Of a DNA stretch of 64,000 bases, positions 1 through 7,916 are shown in pieces (the stretch's first letter is position 1; the number at the start of each line of letters is the position of its first letter). Below the pieces are notes generated by a model. It did not search any database. It saw only the letters and a list, made by a program, of their open reading frames with translations, and was not told where the DNA came from. The position numbers and the translations under genes were made by a program. Origin of the DNA: Halobacillus kuroshimensis DSM 18393 (GTDB taxonomy: Bacteria > Bacillota > Bacilli > Bacillales > Halobacillaceae); contig NZ_AUDY01000004.1 in NCBI RefSeq assembly GCF_000425705.1, positions 1-64,000 of the forward strand, read 5' to 3'.

Positions 1-90
1 CAAAACCCACGCTCGGCGATCTCGGACCACTCGTTCTTCCGCAGGAGTGGAAGGGGCACCGCTCCTTGGGCGTTCTTTAACATCAAACAA
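1..90. other. Gene-free left edge with a short hairpin
   Basis: No credible reading frame. Positions 31-54 form a small hairpin (CCACTC / GAGTGG around a TTCCGCAG loop). The loop words resemble the ends of GC-rich interspersed repeats common in Bacillaceae, so this may be a worn repeat fragment. That link is an inference from a short match. Confidence 0.3.
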
Positions 91-140
91 GACTCTCCTT
101 CACCCAGCTCTCCCTTGCTGGATGGAGGAGAGTCTTTTTC
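91..140 (+). terminator. Rho-independent terminator of an off-window gene
   Basis: GACTCTCCT pairs with AGGAGAGTC, with an inner CCAGC/GCTGG stem, and a run of five T follows on the plus strand. It probably ends a plus-strand gene that lies left of the window. Confidence 0.7.
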
Positions 141-290
141 ATATTCCGGCAGCCATCATCAGCGCCTGTTCTTTCCCTTTTTCTTTTCCACGTGAGCGGC
201 AATAGCGCAGACGATGCCGTTCTTTTGAATCTGCGAACCTGCTTAGTGCGCAGTCTCTCTCCTCTATATTCTAACGTCGGCACGAAGAGC

Positions 291-462
291 GTGCGGTGGT
301 GCCTGCGGGAACAGCACGGGCCGAAGATCCACTTGGGCAGGCGGCCTTCCTTACCAAATCAGCTGAGGGCGTGCCCGCGGCATTCATCCACCGATAAGCG
401 GAAAGTGACCCTTCACACGACAAGTGGACAATTCTAACTGGTTAACACAGGCTTTTTCTACA
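291..462 (+). repeat. Structured interspersed repeat, copy 1
   Basis: Shares a core of about 111 nt (294-404) with copies at 17444-17557 and 52911-53025, and a 3' tail (ACAA-TTCTAACTGG ... CTTTTTCTAC, 428-462) with copy 3. The core folds into nested stems: CGGTGG/CCACCG outside, GCGGG/CCCGC, then GCACG/CGTGC, then an inner hairpin at about 331-360. In this copy the inner hairpin keeps 8 of 11 pairs. It lies in gene-free DNA between two terminators. Short frames through it are not credible genes. Confidence 0.8.
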
Positions 463-465
463 GCC

Positions 466-501
466 AAAAGGGGGGTCTGCTAAGCAGACCCCCCTTTTTT
501 T
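466..501. terminator. Strong bidirectional intrinsic terminator
   Basis: GGGGGGTCTGC / GCAGACCCCCC with a 3-nt loop, flanked by an A run on the left and seven T on the right, so it can work on both strands. Confidence 0.85.
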
Positions 502-528
502 ATACTATTTTGACGAAATTACGAGAAG

Positions 529-577
529 TGTTCGGTGGTGGCCCCCGCGGCAGGCATCCACCGATAAGCGAAACATA
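529..577 (+). repeat. Internally deleted miniature copy of the interspersed repeat
   Basis: Contains only the two outer arms of the repeat: GTTCGGTGGTG is joined directly to CCCGCGGCAGGCATCCACCG and GATAAGCG. The roughly 70 nt of inner stem-loops present in the other copies are missing. The two arms still pair (CGGTGGTG with CATCCACCG). Confidence 0.7.
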
Positions 578-645
578 ACCGCAGATACCACCTCTGGAAA
601 GCCCTGTTTATTCCAAAAGGTTCTAATTCCAGAAGACCCGTTTTT

Positions 646-1113
646 TTATTTGAAGGCGTTCATCAGTGTTGCCATTTCAATCGCTGCTGTGGCAGCCTCC
701 CAGCCTTTGTTACCGGCCTTCGTACCTGCACGCTCGATGGCCTGTTCAATGGTGTCCGTTGTAATGACCCCGAAGATGACCGGGATTCCAGTCTTCTGGG
801 AAGCCTGGGAAACCCCTTTGGCCGCTTCGCCGCAAACATAGTCGAAATGCGGAGTGGAGCCGCGGATAACAGCCCCCAGGGTGATGACCGCATCGTACTT
901 CCCGGTTTCCGCCATCTTCTGAGCCGCCAATGGAATTTCAAAAGCTCCAGGCACATAAGCGGCCTCTACATCGTTTAGATCGACGCCGTGGCGCTTCAGC
1001 GCATCCACAGCTCCTTCATACAGCTTACTCGTAATAAAGTCGTTGAACCTTCCTGTTACAATACCGATTTTCAGTCCTGTTCCTACAAGATTACCTTCAA
1101 ATGTTTTGACCAT
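646..1113 (-). CDS. ribH: 6,7-dimethyl-8-ribityllumazine synthase
   Basis: Condenses 5-amino-6-ribitylamino-uracil with 3,4-dihydroxy-2-butanone 4-phosphate, the penultimate step of riboflavin synthesis. In Bacillus the protein forms an icosahedral shell that can enclose riboflavin synthase. The 155-aa length is typical. Family signatures are visible: GRFN near the start, VPGAFEIP at about residues 54-61, and [14 protein letters not shown] at about 80-93 with the conserved catalytic His89. The ATG has a GGAAGAG ribosome site. It is the last gene of the rib operon, 14 nt after ribBA. No strong terminator follows directly; the next is at 466-501. Confidence 0.97.
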   Translation of the reverse strand: MVKTFEGNLVGTGLKIGIVTGRFNDFITSKLYEGAVDALKRHGVDLNDVEAAYVPGAFEIPLAAQKMAETGKYDAVITLGAVIRGSTPHFDYVCGEAAKGVSQASQKTGIPVIFGVITTDTIEQAIERAGTKAGNKGWEAATAAIEMATLMNAFK

Positions 1114-1127
1114 ATGTCTCTTCCTTT

Positions 1128-2321
1128 CTAGTAGTGGAATAAGTGCCCCATTTTAGACTGTTTCGTTTTCAAGTAGCTTTCATTTTCTTTGCGGGAAGGC
1201 ATCTGAACAGCCACCCTCTCGACAACCTCAAGACCAAAGCCTCCAAGTCCGGAAATTTTCTTCGGGTTATTCGTCAGCAGACGAAGTTTTGTAATGCCCA
1301 GGTCCTTCAGAATTTGAGCTCCGACACCATAATCTCTTAAATCAGGCCCGAAGCCGAGTTTTTCATTCGCTTCCACCGTGTCATAGCCTTCTTCCTGAAG
1401 CTTATAGGCTTTCAATTTATTCATTAACCCGATGCCGCGGCCTTCCTGCCTCATGTACAGCAGAACACCGCTGCCATTTTCGGATATCTGCCGTAGAGCG
1501 TTGTGAAGCTGAGGACCGCAGTCACAGCGGTAGGAACCGAAGACATCCCCTGTCAGACATTCGGAGTGTACCCGTACAAGGGTCGGCTCATCCGGATGGA
1601 TGTCTCCTTTCACAAGAGCGATGTGGTCTTTAAAATCGATATCATTCTTGAAGCCTACCGCTCGGAATTCGCCGTATTCTGTAGGCATCTGCACTTCTAT
1701 TTCCCGGGTCACATGATTTTCCTGCTCGTGGCGGTAGGCAATCAAATCCGCAATGGTGATCATCGGAATGTCAAACGCCTCGGCCATTTCTTTCAGGTCA
1801 GGCACACGGGCCATCGTTCCATCATCTTTAATGATTTCACAGATGACACCGGCCGGCCGGGCTCCCGCAAGACGTGCCAGGTCGACAGCAGCTTCCGTAT
1901 GACCTGCTCTCCGCAGCACGCCGCCTTCCTTGGCAATCAACGGGAAAATATGACCAGGCCGCTGGAAATCGGAAGCTTTACTTTCCGGGTTCAGCATTTC
2001 TCTGATGGTCAGGGCCCGTTCGTCCGCTGAAATTCCAGTCGTTGTCTCTTGATGATCCACACTGACCGTAAACGCTGTCTGATTAGGGTCTGAATTATCA
2101 TTGACCATAGGCATCAGCTCGAGCGCTTCAGCTGTTTCATTCGTAATCGGGGCACACACCAGCCCACGCCCATGCTTGATCATAAAATTGATCATCTCTG
2201 TGGAAGCATGTTCTGCGATTCCGATAAAGTCCCCTTCATTTTCCCTGTCCTCGTCATCACAAACGATGACAAGCTTTCCCTGCTTCAATACATCAATCGC
2301 TTTTTCAACCGAATCAAACAT
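1128..2321 (-). CDS. ribBA: Bifunctional 3,4-dihydroxy-2-butanone-4-phosphate synthase / GTP cyclohydrolase II
   Basis: Supplies both precursors of the riboflavin pathway. Residues 1 to about 200 are the DHBP synthase domain, with the acidic metal motif [11 protein letters not shown] near residue 22 and the [10 protein letters not shown] stretch. Residues from about 205 to 397 are GTP cyclohydrolase II, with the zinc ligands in [15 protein letters not shown] and the [10 protein letters not shown] motif. The length (397 aa) matches Bacillus RibA. It sits between ribE (15 nt upstream) and ribH and is translated as part of the FMN-riboswitch operon. Confidence 0.97.
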   Translation of the reverse strand: MFDSVEKAIDVLKQGKLVIVCDDEDRENEGDFIGIAEHASTEMINFMIKHGRGLVCAPITNETAEALELMPMVNDNSDPNQTAFTVSVDHQETTTGISADERALTIREMLNPESKASDFQRPGHIFPLIAKEGGVLRRAGHTEAAVDLARLAGARPAGVICEIIKDDGTMARVPDLKEMAEAFDIPMITIADLIAYRHEQENHVTREIEVQMPTEYGEFRAVGFKNDIDFKDHIALVKGDIHPDEPTLVRVHSECLTGDVFGSYRCDCGPQLHNALRQISENGSGVLLYMRQEGRGIGLMNKLKAYKLQEEGYDTVEANEKLGFGPDLRDYGVGAQILKDLGITKLRLLTNNPKKISGLGGFGLEVVERVAVQMPSRKENESYLKTKQSKMGHLFHY

Positions 2322-2336
2322 GTGCTTTCCCCCTCT

Positions 2337-2987
2337 TCATGCAAACCCGTTATCAGCCAGCATCTTTTTGGAGATGGCTGATCGCGGGTGCTCTTGATTC
2401 TGCCCACTCAGGAAGTGAGCGACATATTTTCCAATCATGTCACATTCGATGTTGACTTTGTCTCCCGGACCTTTCCTGCCGAGAACGGTATGTTCCATCG
2501 TGTGCGGAATCAAAGAAATGGTGACACGATCCTCTTCTACTCCGAATACAGTCAGGGATGTACCATCGACAGCTATCGAGCCTTTATAGACAAAATAAGG
2601 AACCAAGTCGGACGGAAGCTGAATGTCATAATAGACGGCGTTGGACTCCGGCCGTTTTGAAACAATTTCTCCCGTACCGTCAATATGACCCGATACAAGG
2701 TGACCACCGAAACGTCCATCTGCCGCCATCGCGCGTTCAAGATTGACATCGCTGCCCTGCTTTAATTCATGGATGTTGGTGGCTCGGTACGTTTCCGGCA
2801 TCACATCAAAGGATGCGGTATCCTTCGTATAATCTGTAACGGTCAGACAGACACCGTTAATGGAAATACTGTCACCGAGCTTGATATCTTCCAGGATTTT
2901 GGATGCCGCAATCTTTATCTCCAACGCTTCTGTTTTACTTTTAACGGACTTCAGTGTTCCTATTTCTTCCACAATTCCTGTAAACAT
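2337..2987 (-). CDS. ribE: Riboflavin synthase alpha chain
   Basis: Dismutates two molecules of dimethylribityllumazine to riboflavin. The 216-aa protein shows the characteristic start MFTGIVEEIG and two lumazine-binding barrels. The second barrel begins near residue 98 (GGHLVSGHIDGTG), and SLTV appears in it near residue 145. Its ATG overlaps the ribD stop codon (TAATG), so the two genes are translationally coupled. Some organisms call this gene ribC; Bacillus usage is ribE. Confidence 0.96.
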   Translation of the reverse strand: MFTGIVEEIGTLKSVKSKTEALEIKIAASKILEDIKLGDSISINGVCLTVTDYTKDTASFDVMPETYRATNIHELKQGSDVNLERAMAADGRFGGHLVSGHIDGTGEIVSKRPESNAVYYDIQLPSDLVPYFVYKGSIAVDGTSLTVFGVEEDRVTISLIPHTMEHTVLGRKGPGDKVNIECDMIGKYVAHFLSGQNQEHPRSAISKKMLADNGFA

Positions 2988-4081
2988 TAGGATTCCCCTT
3001 TTCTGATCGAAACAATTTTAATATCTTCTCCAAGCTTTTCGGTCGATACAAACTCAAAAGATGCCACCTGTTTCAACTGTTGGATGCCGCGGCCGGCAAC
3101 CGGGGTCAGTGCTTCTTTTCCACCGATCAATTTGGGAGCAATATACGTAATCGTCTCATTCACCTTTCCTGATCTGACAAAAGCGTCGGCAATGGTGGCC
3201 CCTCCTTCAACAAGGAGAGAGGTAACCTTGTGCTTTCCTAAATAGCGCAGGACTTCTGTAGGATCGATGGTGCGGCCAAGCGGAATAAGGCGGACATGGG
3301 GATACTTTTCAAGAATCAGACGCTTTTCATCCGGTATATCCGCTGACGTGAAAATCCACGTTGGAGATTCATTGTTTTGTATCAGCTTCGAAGCAGCCGG
3401 AATACGAAGGTGCGTGTCGAGGACAAGACGGATCGGATGCTTTCCGCCACCCGGAATTCTTGTCGTCAATGTCGGATTATCCATCATGACCGTATTGATT
3501 CCGACGAGAATCGCGTCCGATTGATGACGATAGCGGTGACCGTCCTGCCGCGCCTCTTCTCCTGTGATCCATTGACTCTCTCCACTGGCGGTGGCAATTT
3601 TTCCGTCAAGGCTCATCGCTGTCTTTAAACGGACATAAGGTTCACCTGTTTGAATGTAATGAAAGAACGCACGATTCAGTTCATCAGCCTCGTCTTTCAA
3701 AACCCCCGTCCGGACCTCCACTCCCTGCCGCTTCATCATTTCAATGCCCCGGCCGGAAACTTTAGGATTCGGATCCGATGAAGCCGTAACGGCCCGGCGG
3801 ATGCCTGCCTTCACGACAGCTTCGGCACACGGTGGCGTCCGTCCATGGTGGCTGCACGGTTCTAGGGTGACATAGATGTCCGCTCCTTCCGCTTTTTCTC
3901 CTGCCATCCGTAGTGCGTGCACTTCCGCATGAGGTTCACCAGCTTTCACATGCACGCCCATACCGACGACTTGATTATCTTTGACCACAATAGCGGCTAC
4001 TGAAGGATTGGGACTCGTCTGGCCGACCGTTTCCCTGGCCATCTGTACAGCCATTGCCATGTACTGCTCATCACGCTCCAT
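2987..4081 (-). CDS. ribD: Bifunctional diaminohydroxyphosphoribosylaminopyrimidine deaminase / 5-amino-6-(5-phosphoribosylamino)uracil reductase
   Basis: Performs the second and third steps of riboflavin synthesis. The N-terminal cytidine-deaminase-like zinc domain (about residues 1-145) carries HAEVHAL and PCSHHGRTPPCAEAV. The C-terminal NADPH reductase domain follows (MSLDGKIA near residue 155, VEGGATIADAF near 285). The frame stays open upstream to 4192, but that part runs through the leader terminator and aptamer edge. I therefore place the start at the ATG at 4081 (364 aa) after AGGTGA; the in-frame ATG at 4087 is an alternative. First gene of the rib operon. Confidence 0.95.
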   Translation of the reverse strand: MERDEQYMAMAVQMARETVGQTSPNPSVAAIVVKDNQVVGMGVHVKAGEPHAEVHALRMAGEKAEGADIYVTLEPCSHHGRTPPCAEAVVKAGIRRAVTASSDPNPKVSGRGIEMMKRQGVEVRTGVLKDEADELNRAFFHYIQTGEPYVRLKTAMSLDGKIATASGESQWITGEEARQDGHRYRHQSDAILVGINTVMMDNPTLTTRIPGGGKHPIRLVLDTHLRIPAASKLIQNNESPTWIFTSADIPDEKRLILEKYPHVRLIPLGRTIDPTEVLRYLGKHKVTSLLVEGGATIADAFVRSGKVNETITYIAPKLIGGKEALTPVAGRGIQQLKQVASFEFVSTEKLGEDIKIVSIRKGES

Positions 4082-4105
4082 CTTCATCACCTGCTCTTTT
4101 TCCAT

Positions 4106-4140
4106 AAAAATAACCCTGAAGAAGACATACTTCTCCAGGG
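4106..4140 (-). terminator. Leader terminator of the FMN riboswitch
   Basis: On the minus strand CCCTGGAGAAG pairs with CTTCTTCAGGG (one G-T pair) around a 5-nt loop and is followed by TTATTTTT. It lies between the aptamer and ribD, as expected for transcriptional attenuation by FMN. Confidence 0.92.
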
Positions 4141-4218
4141 TCTTAAACGTCATTTTTTTGCGTACAGCAAACAAAGGGTACACGTGTTGCATAAACGGTA
4201 CCTATACGTTTCCATTAC

Positions 4219-4357
4219 CTTCTCCCATCCAGACTTTAACTGTCGGCTTTGGAATTTCACCAAATCAGGGAGAACCGTGCTTAACACTGATTCTCCGTCG
4301 CGGGCTGAGAGCAGAAGCTCATTACCGCCGGCTGGGACTTTCACCCGACCCCGAAGG
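4219..4357 (-). promoter_or_regulatory. FMN riboswitch (RFN element)
   Basis: Minus-strand sequence carries the conserved RFN blocks in order: the CTTCGGGG start, GGGTGAAAGTCCC, CCGGCGGTAAT, AGCCCGCGA, TGGTGAAATTCC, CCGACAGT and GTCTGGATGGGAGAAG. It controls the rib operon; with the terminator at 4106-4140 the expected behaviour is premature termination when FMN is high. Confidence 0.97.
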
Positions 4358-4383
4358 TTTCCATATTCAGTTGAATTACTTTA

Positions 4384-4412
4384 AATATATATGAAATCCT
4401 CAGCTGCCGCAA
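4384..4412 (-). promoter_or_regulatory. Sigma-A promoter of the rib operon
   Basis: Minus strand: TTGCGG (4407-4412), a 17-nt spacer, then TATATT (4384-4389). Transcription would start just before the FMN aptamer. Confidence 0.7.
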
Positions 4413-4676
4413 TCCTTAAGGTTTAAACAGCACCCATTAAGGCTATGTACTCATAAAACTGACCACCCCCATCAGGGGTACACGGATAACTGTCCACCCG
4501 ATTCATAATGCCTTGTTGTGAAATCAACAGGATCCATGACAGTCTTTCAACATCCACACAGAAGATTCACCAAATCGATACCTCTGATTTTAACAATCCA
4601 ATGATGTGTAAGCCCGCTGTTTTCACGAACCTCCTATTGTAAAGCAGAAGAAAATCAGCTAGTATAGGATTTATCA
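4413..4676. other. Gene-free stretch between rib promoter and alpha-glucosidase operators
   Basis: About 260 nt with no plausible gene. A short hairpin (CCTTGTTG / CAACAGG, near 4523-4543) is the only structure I see. Confidence 0.5.
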
Positions 4677-4690
4677 GGAAAACGTTTGCA
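4677..4690 (+). promoter_or_regulatory. Distal cre / LacI-family operator of the alpha-glucosidase gene
   Basis: GGAAAACGTTTGCA fits the CcpA/LacI pattern TGWAANCGNTNWCA at 13 of 14 positions, differing only at the first. The 15-nt word GAAAACGTTTGCATA recurs exactly 90 nt downstream. A sugar-specific LacI-type repressor could use the same sites. Confidence 0.65.
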
Positions 4691-4728
4691 TAATATGATA
4701 TATTTCTAGATTTTTTATAGTTATGGCT

Positions 4729-4755
4729 ATTGAATAATCAAGCTGTTTATTCAAT
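4729..4755. repeat. Perfect inverted repeat between the two operators
   Basis: ATTGAATAA (4729-4737) and TTATTCAAT (4747-4755) are a perfect 9-nt inverted repeat with a 9-nt gap, near the midpoint of the two CG-centred operators. It could be a second regulator site or overlap the promoter, which I cannot place with confidence. Confidence 0.55.
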
Positions 4756-4766
4756 CATTCACAATA

Positions 4767-4780
4767 AGAAAACGTTTGCA
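4767..4780 (+). promoter_or_regulatory. Proximal cre / LacI-family operator of the alpha-glucosidase gene
   Basis: AGAAAACGTTTGCA, again one mismatch from the cre pattern, 38 nt before the chosen ATG. Two co-oriented sites 90 nt apart suggest cooperative repression or DNA looping (inference). Confidence 0.65.
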
Positions 4781-4817
4781 TATCACGAGTGATTTTATTA
4801 GGAAAGAGGGGCTGTAT

Positions 4818-6479
4818 ATGGAACGGGTATGGTGGAAAGAAGCGGTAGGATATCAAGTTTATCCTAGAAGTTTTCAAGATTCAAACGGAGATGGGATCGG
4901 GGATCTGCAGGGAATGATCAGCCGTCTGGACTATTTGAAAGATATGGGCATTGATTTCATTTGGATCTGCCCAATGTATAAATCGCCGAAGGACGATAAT
5001 GGTTATGATATTTCTGATTATCAGGACATCCTGGATGAATTCGGAACGATGGAGGATTTCGACGAGCTGCTTAAGGAAGTGCATAAGCGTGACATGAAGT
5101 TGATCATCGACCTCGTCCTCAACCATACAAGTGATGAACATCCGTGGTTTTTAGAATCCCGGAAATCCAAGGACAATCCAAAGAGGGACTGGTATATTTG
5201 GCGCGATGGCAGAGGCGGCCGCGAGCCGAACAACTGGGAGAGTATCTTTGAAGGATCGGCATGGGAATATGACGAGGAAACAAGTCAGTATTACCTTCAT
5301 GTGTTCTCCAGAAAGCAGCCGGACTTGAACTGGGAGAACGAAGACGTCCGCGAAGCTTTATACAGCATGGTGAACTGGTGGCTGGATAAAGGAATCGACG
5401 GCTTCCGCATAGACGCCATCAGCCATATCAAAAAGCGGCCGGGCTTTCCTGATATGCCGAACCCTAAAAAAGAAACGTATGTGTCCTCCTTTGATATGCA
5501 TATGAACCAAAAAGGGATCCACACCCACCTTCAGGAATTCAAAGACCGCACATACGATAATTATGACGTGATGACAGTCGGAGAAGCGAACGGGGTAAGC
5601 GCCGATGAAGCGGATCAATGGGTCGGCGACAACGGAAAAATGGATATGATCTTCCAATTCGAGCACCTGGATCTTTGGGATCAGGATGCTGAACAGCAGC
5701 TTGACATTAAGGGGTTGAAAAAAGTACTGACCCGATGGCAGAAAGCTCTTGAAGGTGATGGATGGAACGCTCTCTTTGTAGAAAACCATGACAAGGCCCG
5801 GGTCGTTTCGACGTGGGGGGATGATCAAGTCTACTGGCGGGAAAGTGCGACGGCGATTGCAACGATGTATTTCTTTATGCAGGGGACACCTTACATTTAT
5901 CAAGGTCAGGAAATCGGCATGACGAATATGGCCTTCCCTTCCATTGAAGATTATGATGATGTGGCTGCGAAAAACTTATATCAGAACAAAAAAGCAAAAG
6001 GCATGGCTCATGAGGACATCATGAACATTCTCTGGAACACATCCCGGGACAACAGTCGTACACCGATGCAGTGGAGCCGTGAAGCACAGGCCGGTTTTAC
6101 AACTGGAAAACCGTGGATGAAAATCAACCCGAACTACACGTCCATCAACGTGGCCGATCAAGAACAGGACCCTCATTCCATTTTGAACTATTACAAAAAA
6201 ATGATTGCCATGAAAAAGGAGCAGGATGTGTTTACGTACGGCATTTATGATCTGCTTCTTCCAGAAGATGAGCAGATTTATGCTTATACAAGGACGCTGG
6301 ACAATAAAAAAGCCATCGTCATCGTCAATCTGACCGATCAAGCAGCTGACTTTCAGGCGGAGGAACCGCTCAGCTCAAGTCAGCTGATGTTGTCCAATAC
6401 AATTGTAAACCTTCATACCAACGTATCCAGCTTCCCGTTGAAGCCTTATGAAGCCCGTGTTTACCTTATGGAAACGTAA
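4818..6479 (+). CDS. GH13 alpha-glucosidase (maltase / oligo-1,6-glucosidase family)
   Basis: Cytoplasmic retaining glucosidase that releases glucose from short malto- or isomalto-oligosaccharides. The 553-aa protein has all GH13 regions: DLVLNH (about residue 98), GFRIDA with nucleophile Asp199, GEAN with acid/base Glu256, and ENHD with Asp325. Ala200 after the nucleophile, in DAISHIKK, is as I recall it in Geobacillus-type alpha-1,4 enzymes, whereas alpha-1,6 enzymes usually have Val; I therefore favour maltase activity. The frame extends to a TTG at 4776 inside the operator, but ATG 4818 has the GAGGGG site. No sugar transporter or regulator gene adjoins it. Confidence 0.93.
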   Translation: MERVWWKEAVGYQVYPRSFQDSNGDGIGDLQGMISRLDYLKDMGIDFIWICPMYKSPKDDNGYDISDYQDILDEFGTMEDFDELLKEVHKRDMKLIIDLVLNHTSDEHPWFLESRKSKDNPKRDWYIWRDGRGGREPNNWESIFEGSAWEYDEETSQYYLHVFSRKQPDLNWENEDVREALYSMVNWWLDKGIDGFRIDAISHIKKRPGFPDMPNPKKETYVSSFDMHMNQKGIHTHLQEFKDRTYDNYDVMTVGEANGVSADEADQWVGDNGKMDMIFQFEHLDLWDQDAEQQLDIKGLKKVLTRWQKALEGDGWNALFVENHDKARVVSTWGDDQVYWRESATAIATMYFFMQGTPYIYQGQEIGMTNMAFPSIEDYDDVAAKNLYQNKKAKGMAHEDIMNILWNTSRDNSRTPMQWSREAQAGFTTGKPWMKINPNYTSINVADQEQDPHSILNYYKKMIAMKKEQDVFTYGIYDLLLPEDEQIYAYTRTLDNKKAIVIVNLTDQAADFQAEEPLSSSQLMLSNTIVNLHTNVSSFPLKPYEARVYLMET

Positions 6480-6555
6480 AGGCGGAAGGCTCATGAAACC
6501 ATGGTGGATGTATAGTGGTTCTCTCTTCCCGACAAGGCGGATTCATTAGAAACGA

Positions 6556-6596
6556 AAAGCGGCCTGTATGAAATGCCATACAGACCGCTTTTTTTC
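6556..6596. terminator. Bidirectional terminator between alpha-glucosidase and OsmC-like genes
   Basis: AAGCGG-CTGTATG pairs with CATACAG-CCGCTT, followed by seven T on the plus strand. It separates two convergent genes. Confidence 0.8.
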
Positions 6597-6611
6597 TTCC
6601 CTTCCTGTCAG

Positions 6612-7061
6612 TCAGGAAGCAATGGTTACATCTGAGTCCAGCTCCAACGCTACGTTTCCTGCAATCGCTCGTGAGATCATGCAGGACTTTTCAGCTTTTT
6701 CAACAAGGCGCTGAAGTTTTTGCAGGTCCTTCTCATCTGCCTCCCGCTTCAACACGACGCGGGGACGGTGAATGATTTTCTTGTAGGTGAAGACTCCGTC
6801 GGTCACATCGACCTGACCTTCCGAAGTCATATCCATTTCCTGAAGCGGCAGATCCGCTCTTTCAATCATAGCGGCCAGCGTAATGATGTAACAGGTCGCC
6901 GCCGCTCCCAGAAGCATTTCATCCGGGTTTGTTCCTACATCCGGTCCGTCCATTTCTTTAGGGATGGAGATTTCTGTTTTCAATTTATCTGATTCGATCC
7001 GGCCGACTTCGTTGCGGCCGCCCGGCCAGTCTGCTTTTAAATGAAAATGATGTAATGCCAA
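6612..7061 (-). CDS. OsmC/Ohr-family peroxiredoxin-like protein
   Basis: 149 aa. OsmC-family proteins reduce organic hydroperoxides through two cysteines. Here both are present: one in the helix TNPDEMLLGAAATCYI (about residue 57) and one in AEKSCMISRA (about residue 131). The spacing fits the OsmC-like branch rather than classical Ohr. The likely start is TTG at 7061, 9 nt after GGAGG. It is the last of three minus-strand genes with a GNAT and an SE1561-type protein. Substrate unknown. Confidence 0.85.
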   Translation of the reverse strand: MALHHFHLKADWPGGRNEVGRIESDKLKTEISIPKEMDGPDVGTNPDEMLLGAAATCYIITLAAMIERADLPLQEMDMTSEGQVDVTDGVFTYKKIIHRPRVVLKREADEKDLQKLQRLVEKAEKSCMISRAIAGNVALELDSDVTIAS

Positions 7062-7079
7062 AGCAGAACAACCTCCTTT

Positions 7080-7535
7080 TTATTTTTTCATAGCAATGAA
7101 TGGATACGTACCTCCATTTGTTTTCTGCATAAACCGGTGCGTTTCTTTGAATCCCGCTCTTCGGTATACTTCGACTGCCCGCTGATTGAACTCAGCAACG
7201 CTCAATGTAAAAAAACAGGCCTCATAGTGGCGCTCCGCAAAACTCAAACCAGCTGCCACGAAGGAATCTCCTTTCCCCTTTCCTGTTAGATCGGGGCGGA
7301 GTCCAAGGCCCACATCCACCGTTTCTTCATCAGTCGGATGAAAGGTGAAGAAGCCGATCAGCGCACCTTCCTTGTAGGCGCTGTACGTATGCGGGCTTCT
7401 CCGATGAGGGTCGATAAACTCATGATAATCTTCTTCATCAGCGGTCATATCGTAAAAATCATACGGCGGTGGATAATGCCACGCCGCCATTTCCTCGGCT
7501 TCCTGCTGGGTCATCCTGGAAAAGTTGATGGACAT
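7080..7535 (-). CDS. GNAT-family N-acetyltransferase
   Basis: 151 aa. Acetyl-CoA-dependent acyltransferase of unknown substrate. The acetyl-CoA site is suggested by the LRPDLTGKGKGDSF stretch (about residues 78-91, the usual Q/R-x-x-G-x-G/A position). A following NQRAVEVYRRAGF segment (about 116-128) is the typical GNAT beta5-alpha4 region. Its ATG overlaps the stop of the upstream SE1561-type gene (TAATG), so the two are coupled. Confidence 0.85.
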   Translation of the reverse strand: MSINFSRMTQQEAEEMAAWHYPPPYDFYDMTADEEDYHEFIDPHRRSPHTYSAYKEGALIGFFTFHPTDEETVDVGLGLRPDLTGKGKGDSFVAAGLSFAERHYEACFFTLSVAEFNQRAVEVYRRAGFKETHRFMQKTNGGTYPFIAMKK

Positions 7536-7732
7536 TATGACTCCCGGGCGTCCCAGTCTTTCTTGAAGCGATCCATTTTTATATGCAGCTGCTCCACCAT
7601 TTGATGGACACGCTGAAAATCTTCCCGATCGAGTTCTTCTGGATCCATGCTCTCAACAACCTGGTGCAGCATATCAATCCGGTTTTTCACATAACGGAAT
7701 TGATCGGATGTATTCTCTACAGCTTTTCCCAC
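7535..7732 (-). CDS. SE1561-family small protein
   Basis: 65-aa predicted helical protein, rich in acidic residues and methionine, with a pattern (DQFRYVKNRIDMLHQV, then a second helix) that I recognise from the Firmicute SE1561 family; function unknown. The likely start is GTG at 7732 after GGGGGA. It heads a three-gene minus-strand unit with the GNAT and OsmC-like genes. Confidence 0.75.
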   Translation of the reverse strand: MGKAVENTSDQFRYVKNRIDMLHQVVESMDPEELDREDFQRVHQMVEQLHIKMDRFKKDWDARES

Positions 7733-7785
7733 CGCTCATTCCCCCTTTTCTATATTGTATCGTTCTTTTTATTTTCAATAAACCA

Positions 7786-7833
7786 AACGACACTTCCACG
7801 GCCCATGAACGGGTGCGGAAAGTGCCGTTCTTC
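7786..7833. repeat. Imperfect inverted repeat
   Basis: AACGACACTTCC and GGAAAGTGCCGTT form a hairpin with one bulge and a 19-nt loop, just upstream of the SE1561-type gene. Role unknown. Confidence 0.4.
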
Positions 7834-7849
7834 AACTGAGTGATACATG

Positions 7850-7886
7850 AAAACCCGTACTGTGTGCGCACATAGTACGGGTTTTC
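7850..7886 (-). terminator. Terminator of the TerC-family gene
   Basis: AAAACCCGTACT and AGTACGGGTTTT pair around a TGCGCA-containing loop; a T run follows on the minus strand. The stem is nearly symmetrical, so it may act in both directions. Confidence 0.85.
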
Positions 7887-7916
7887 TCCTCAATGCCGGG
7901 CTCTTTCGCTTTAAAC

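Noticed and set aside
192-437. 81-codon frame through repeat copy 1
   Set aside because: It consists mostly of the structured repeat; the other copies do not keep the same frame.
4082-4192. N-terminal extension of ribD
   Set aside because: The extra codons are the riboswitch leader and its terminator; RibD of normal length starts at 4081.
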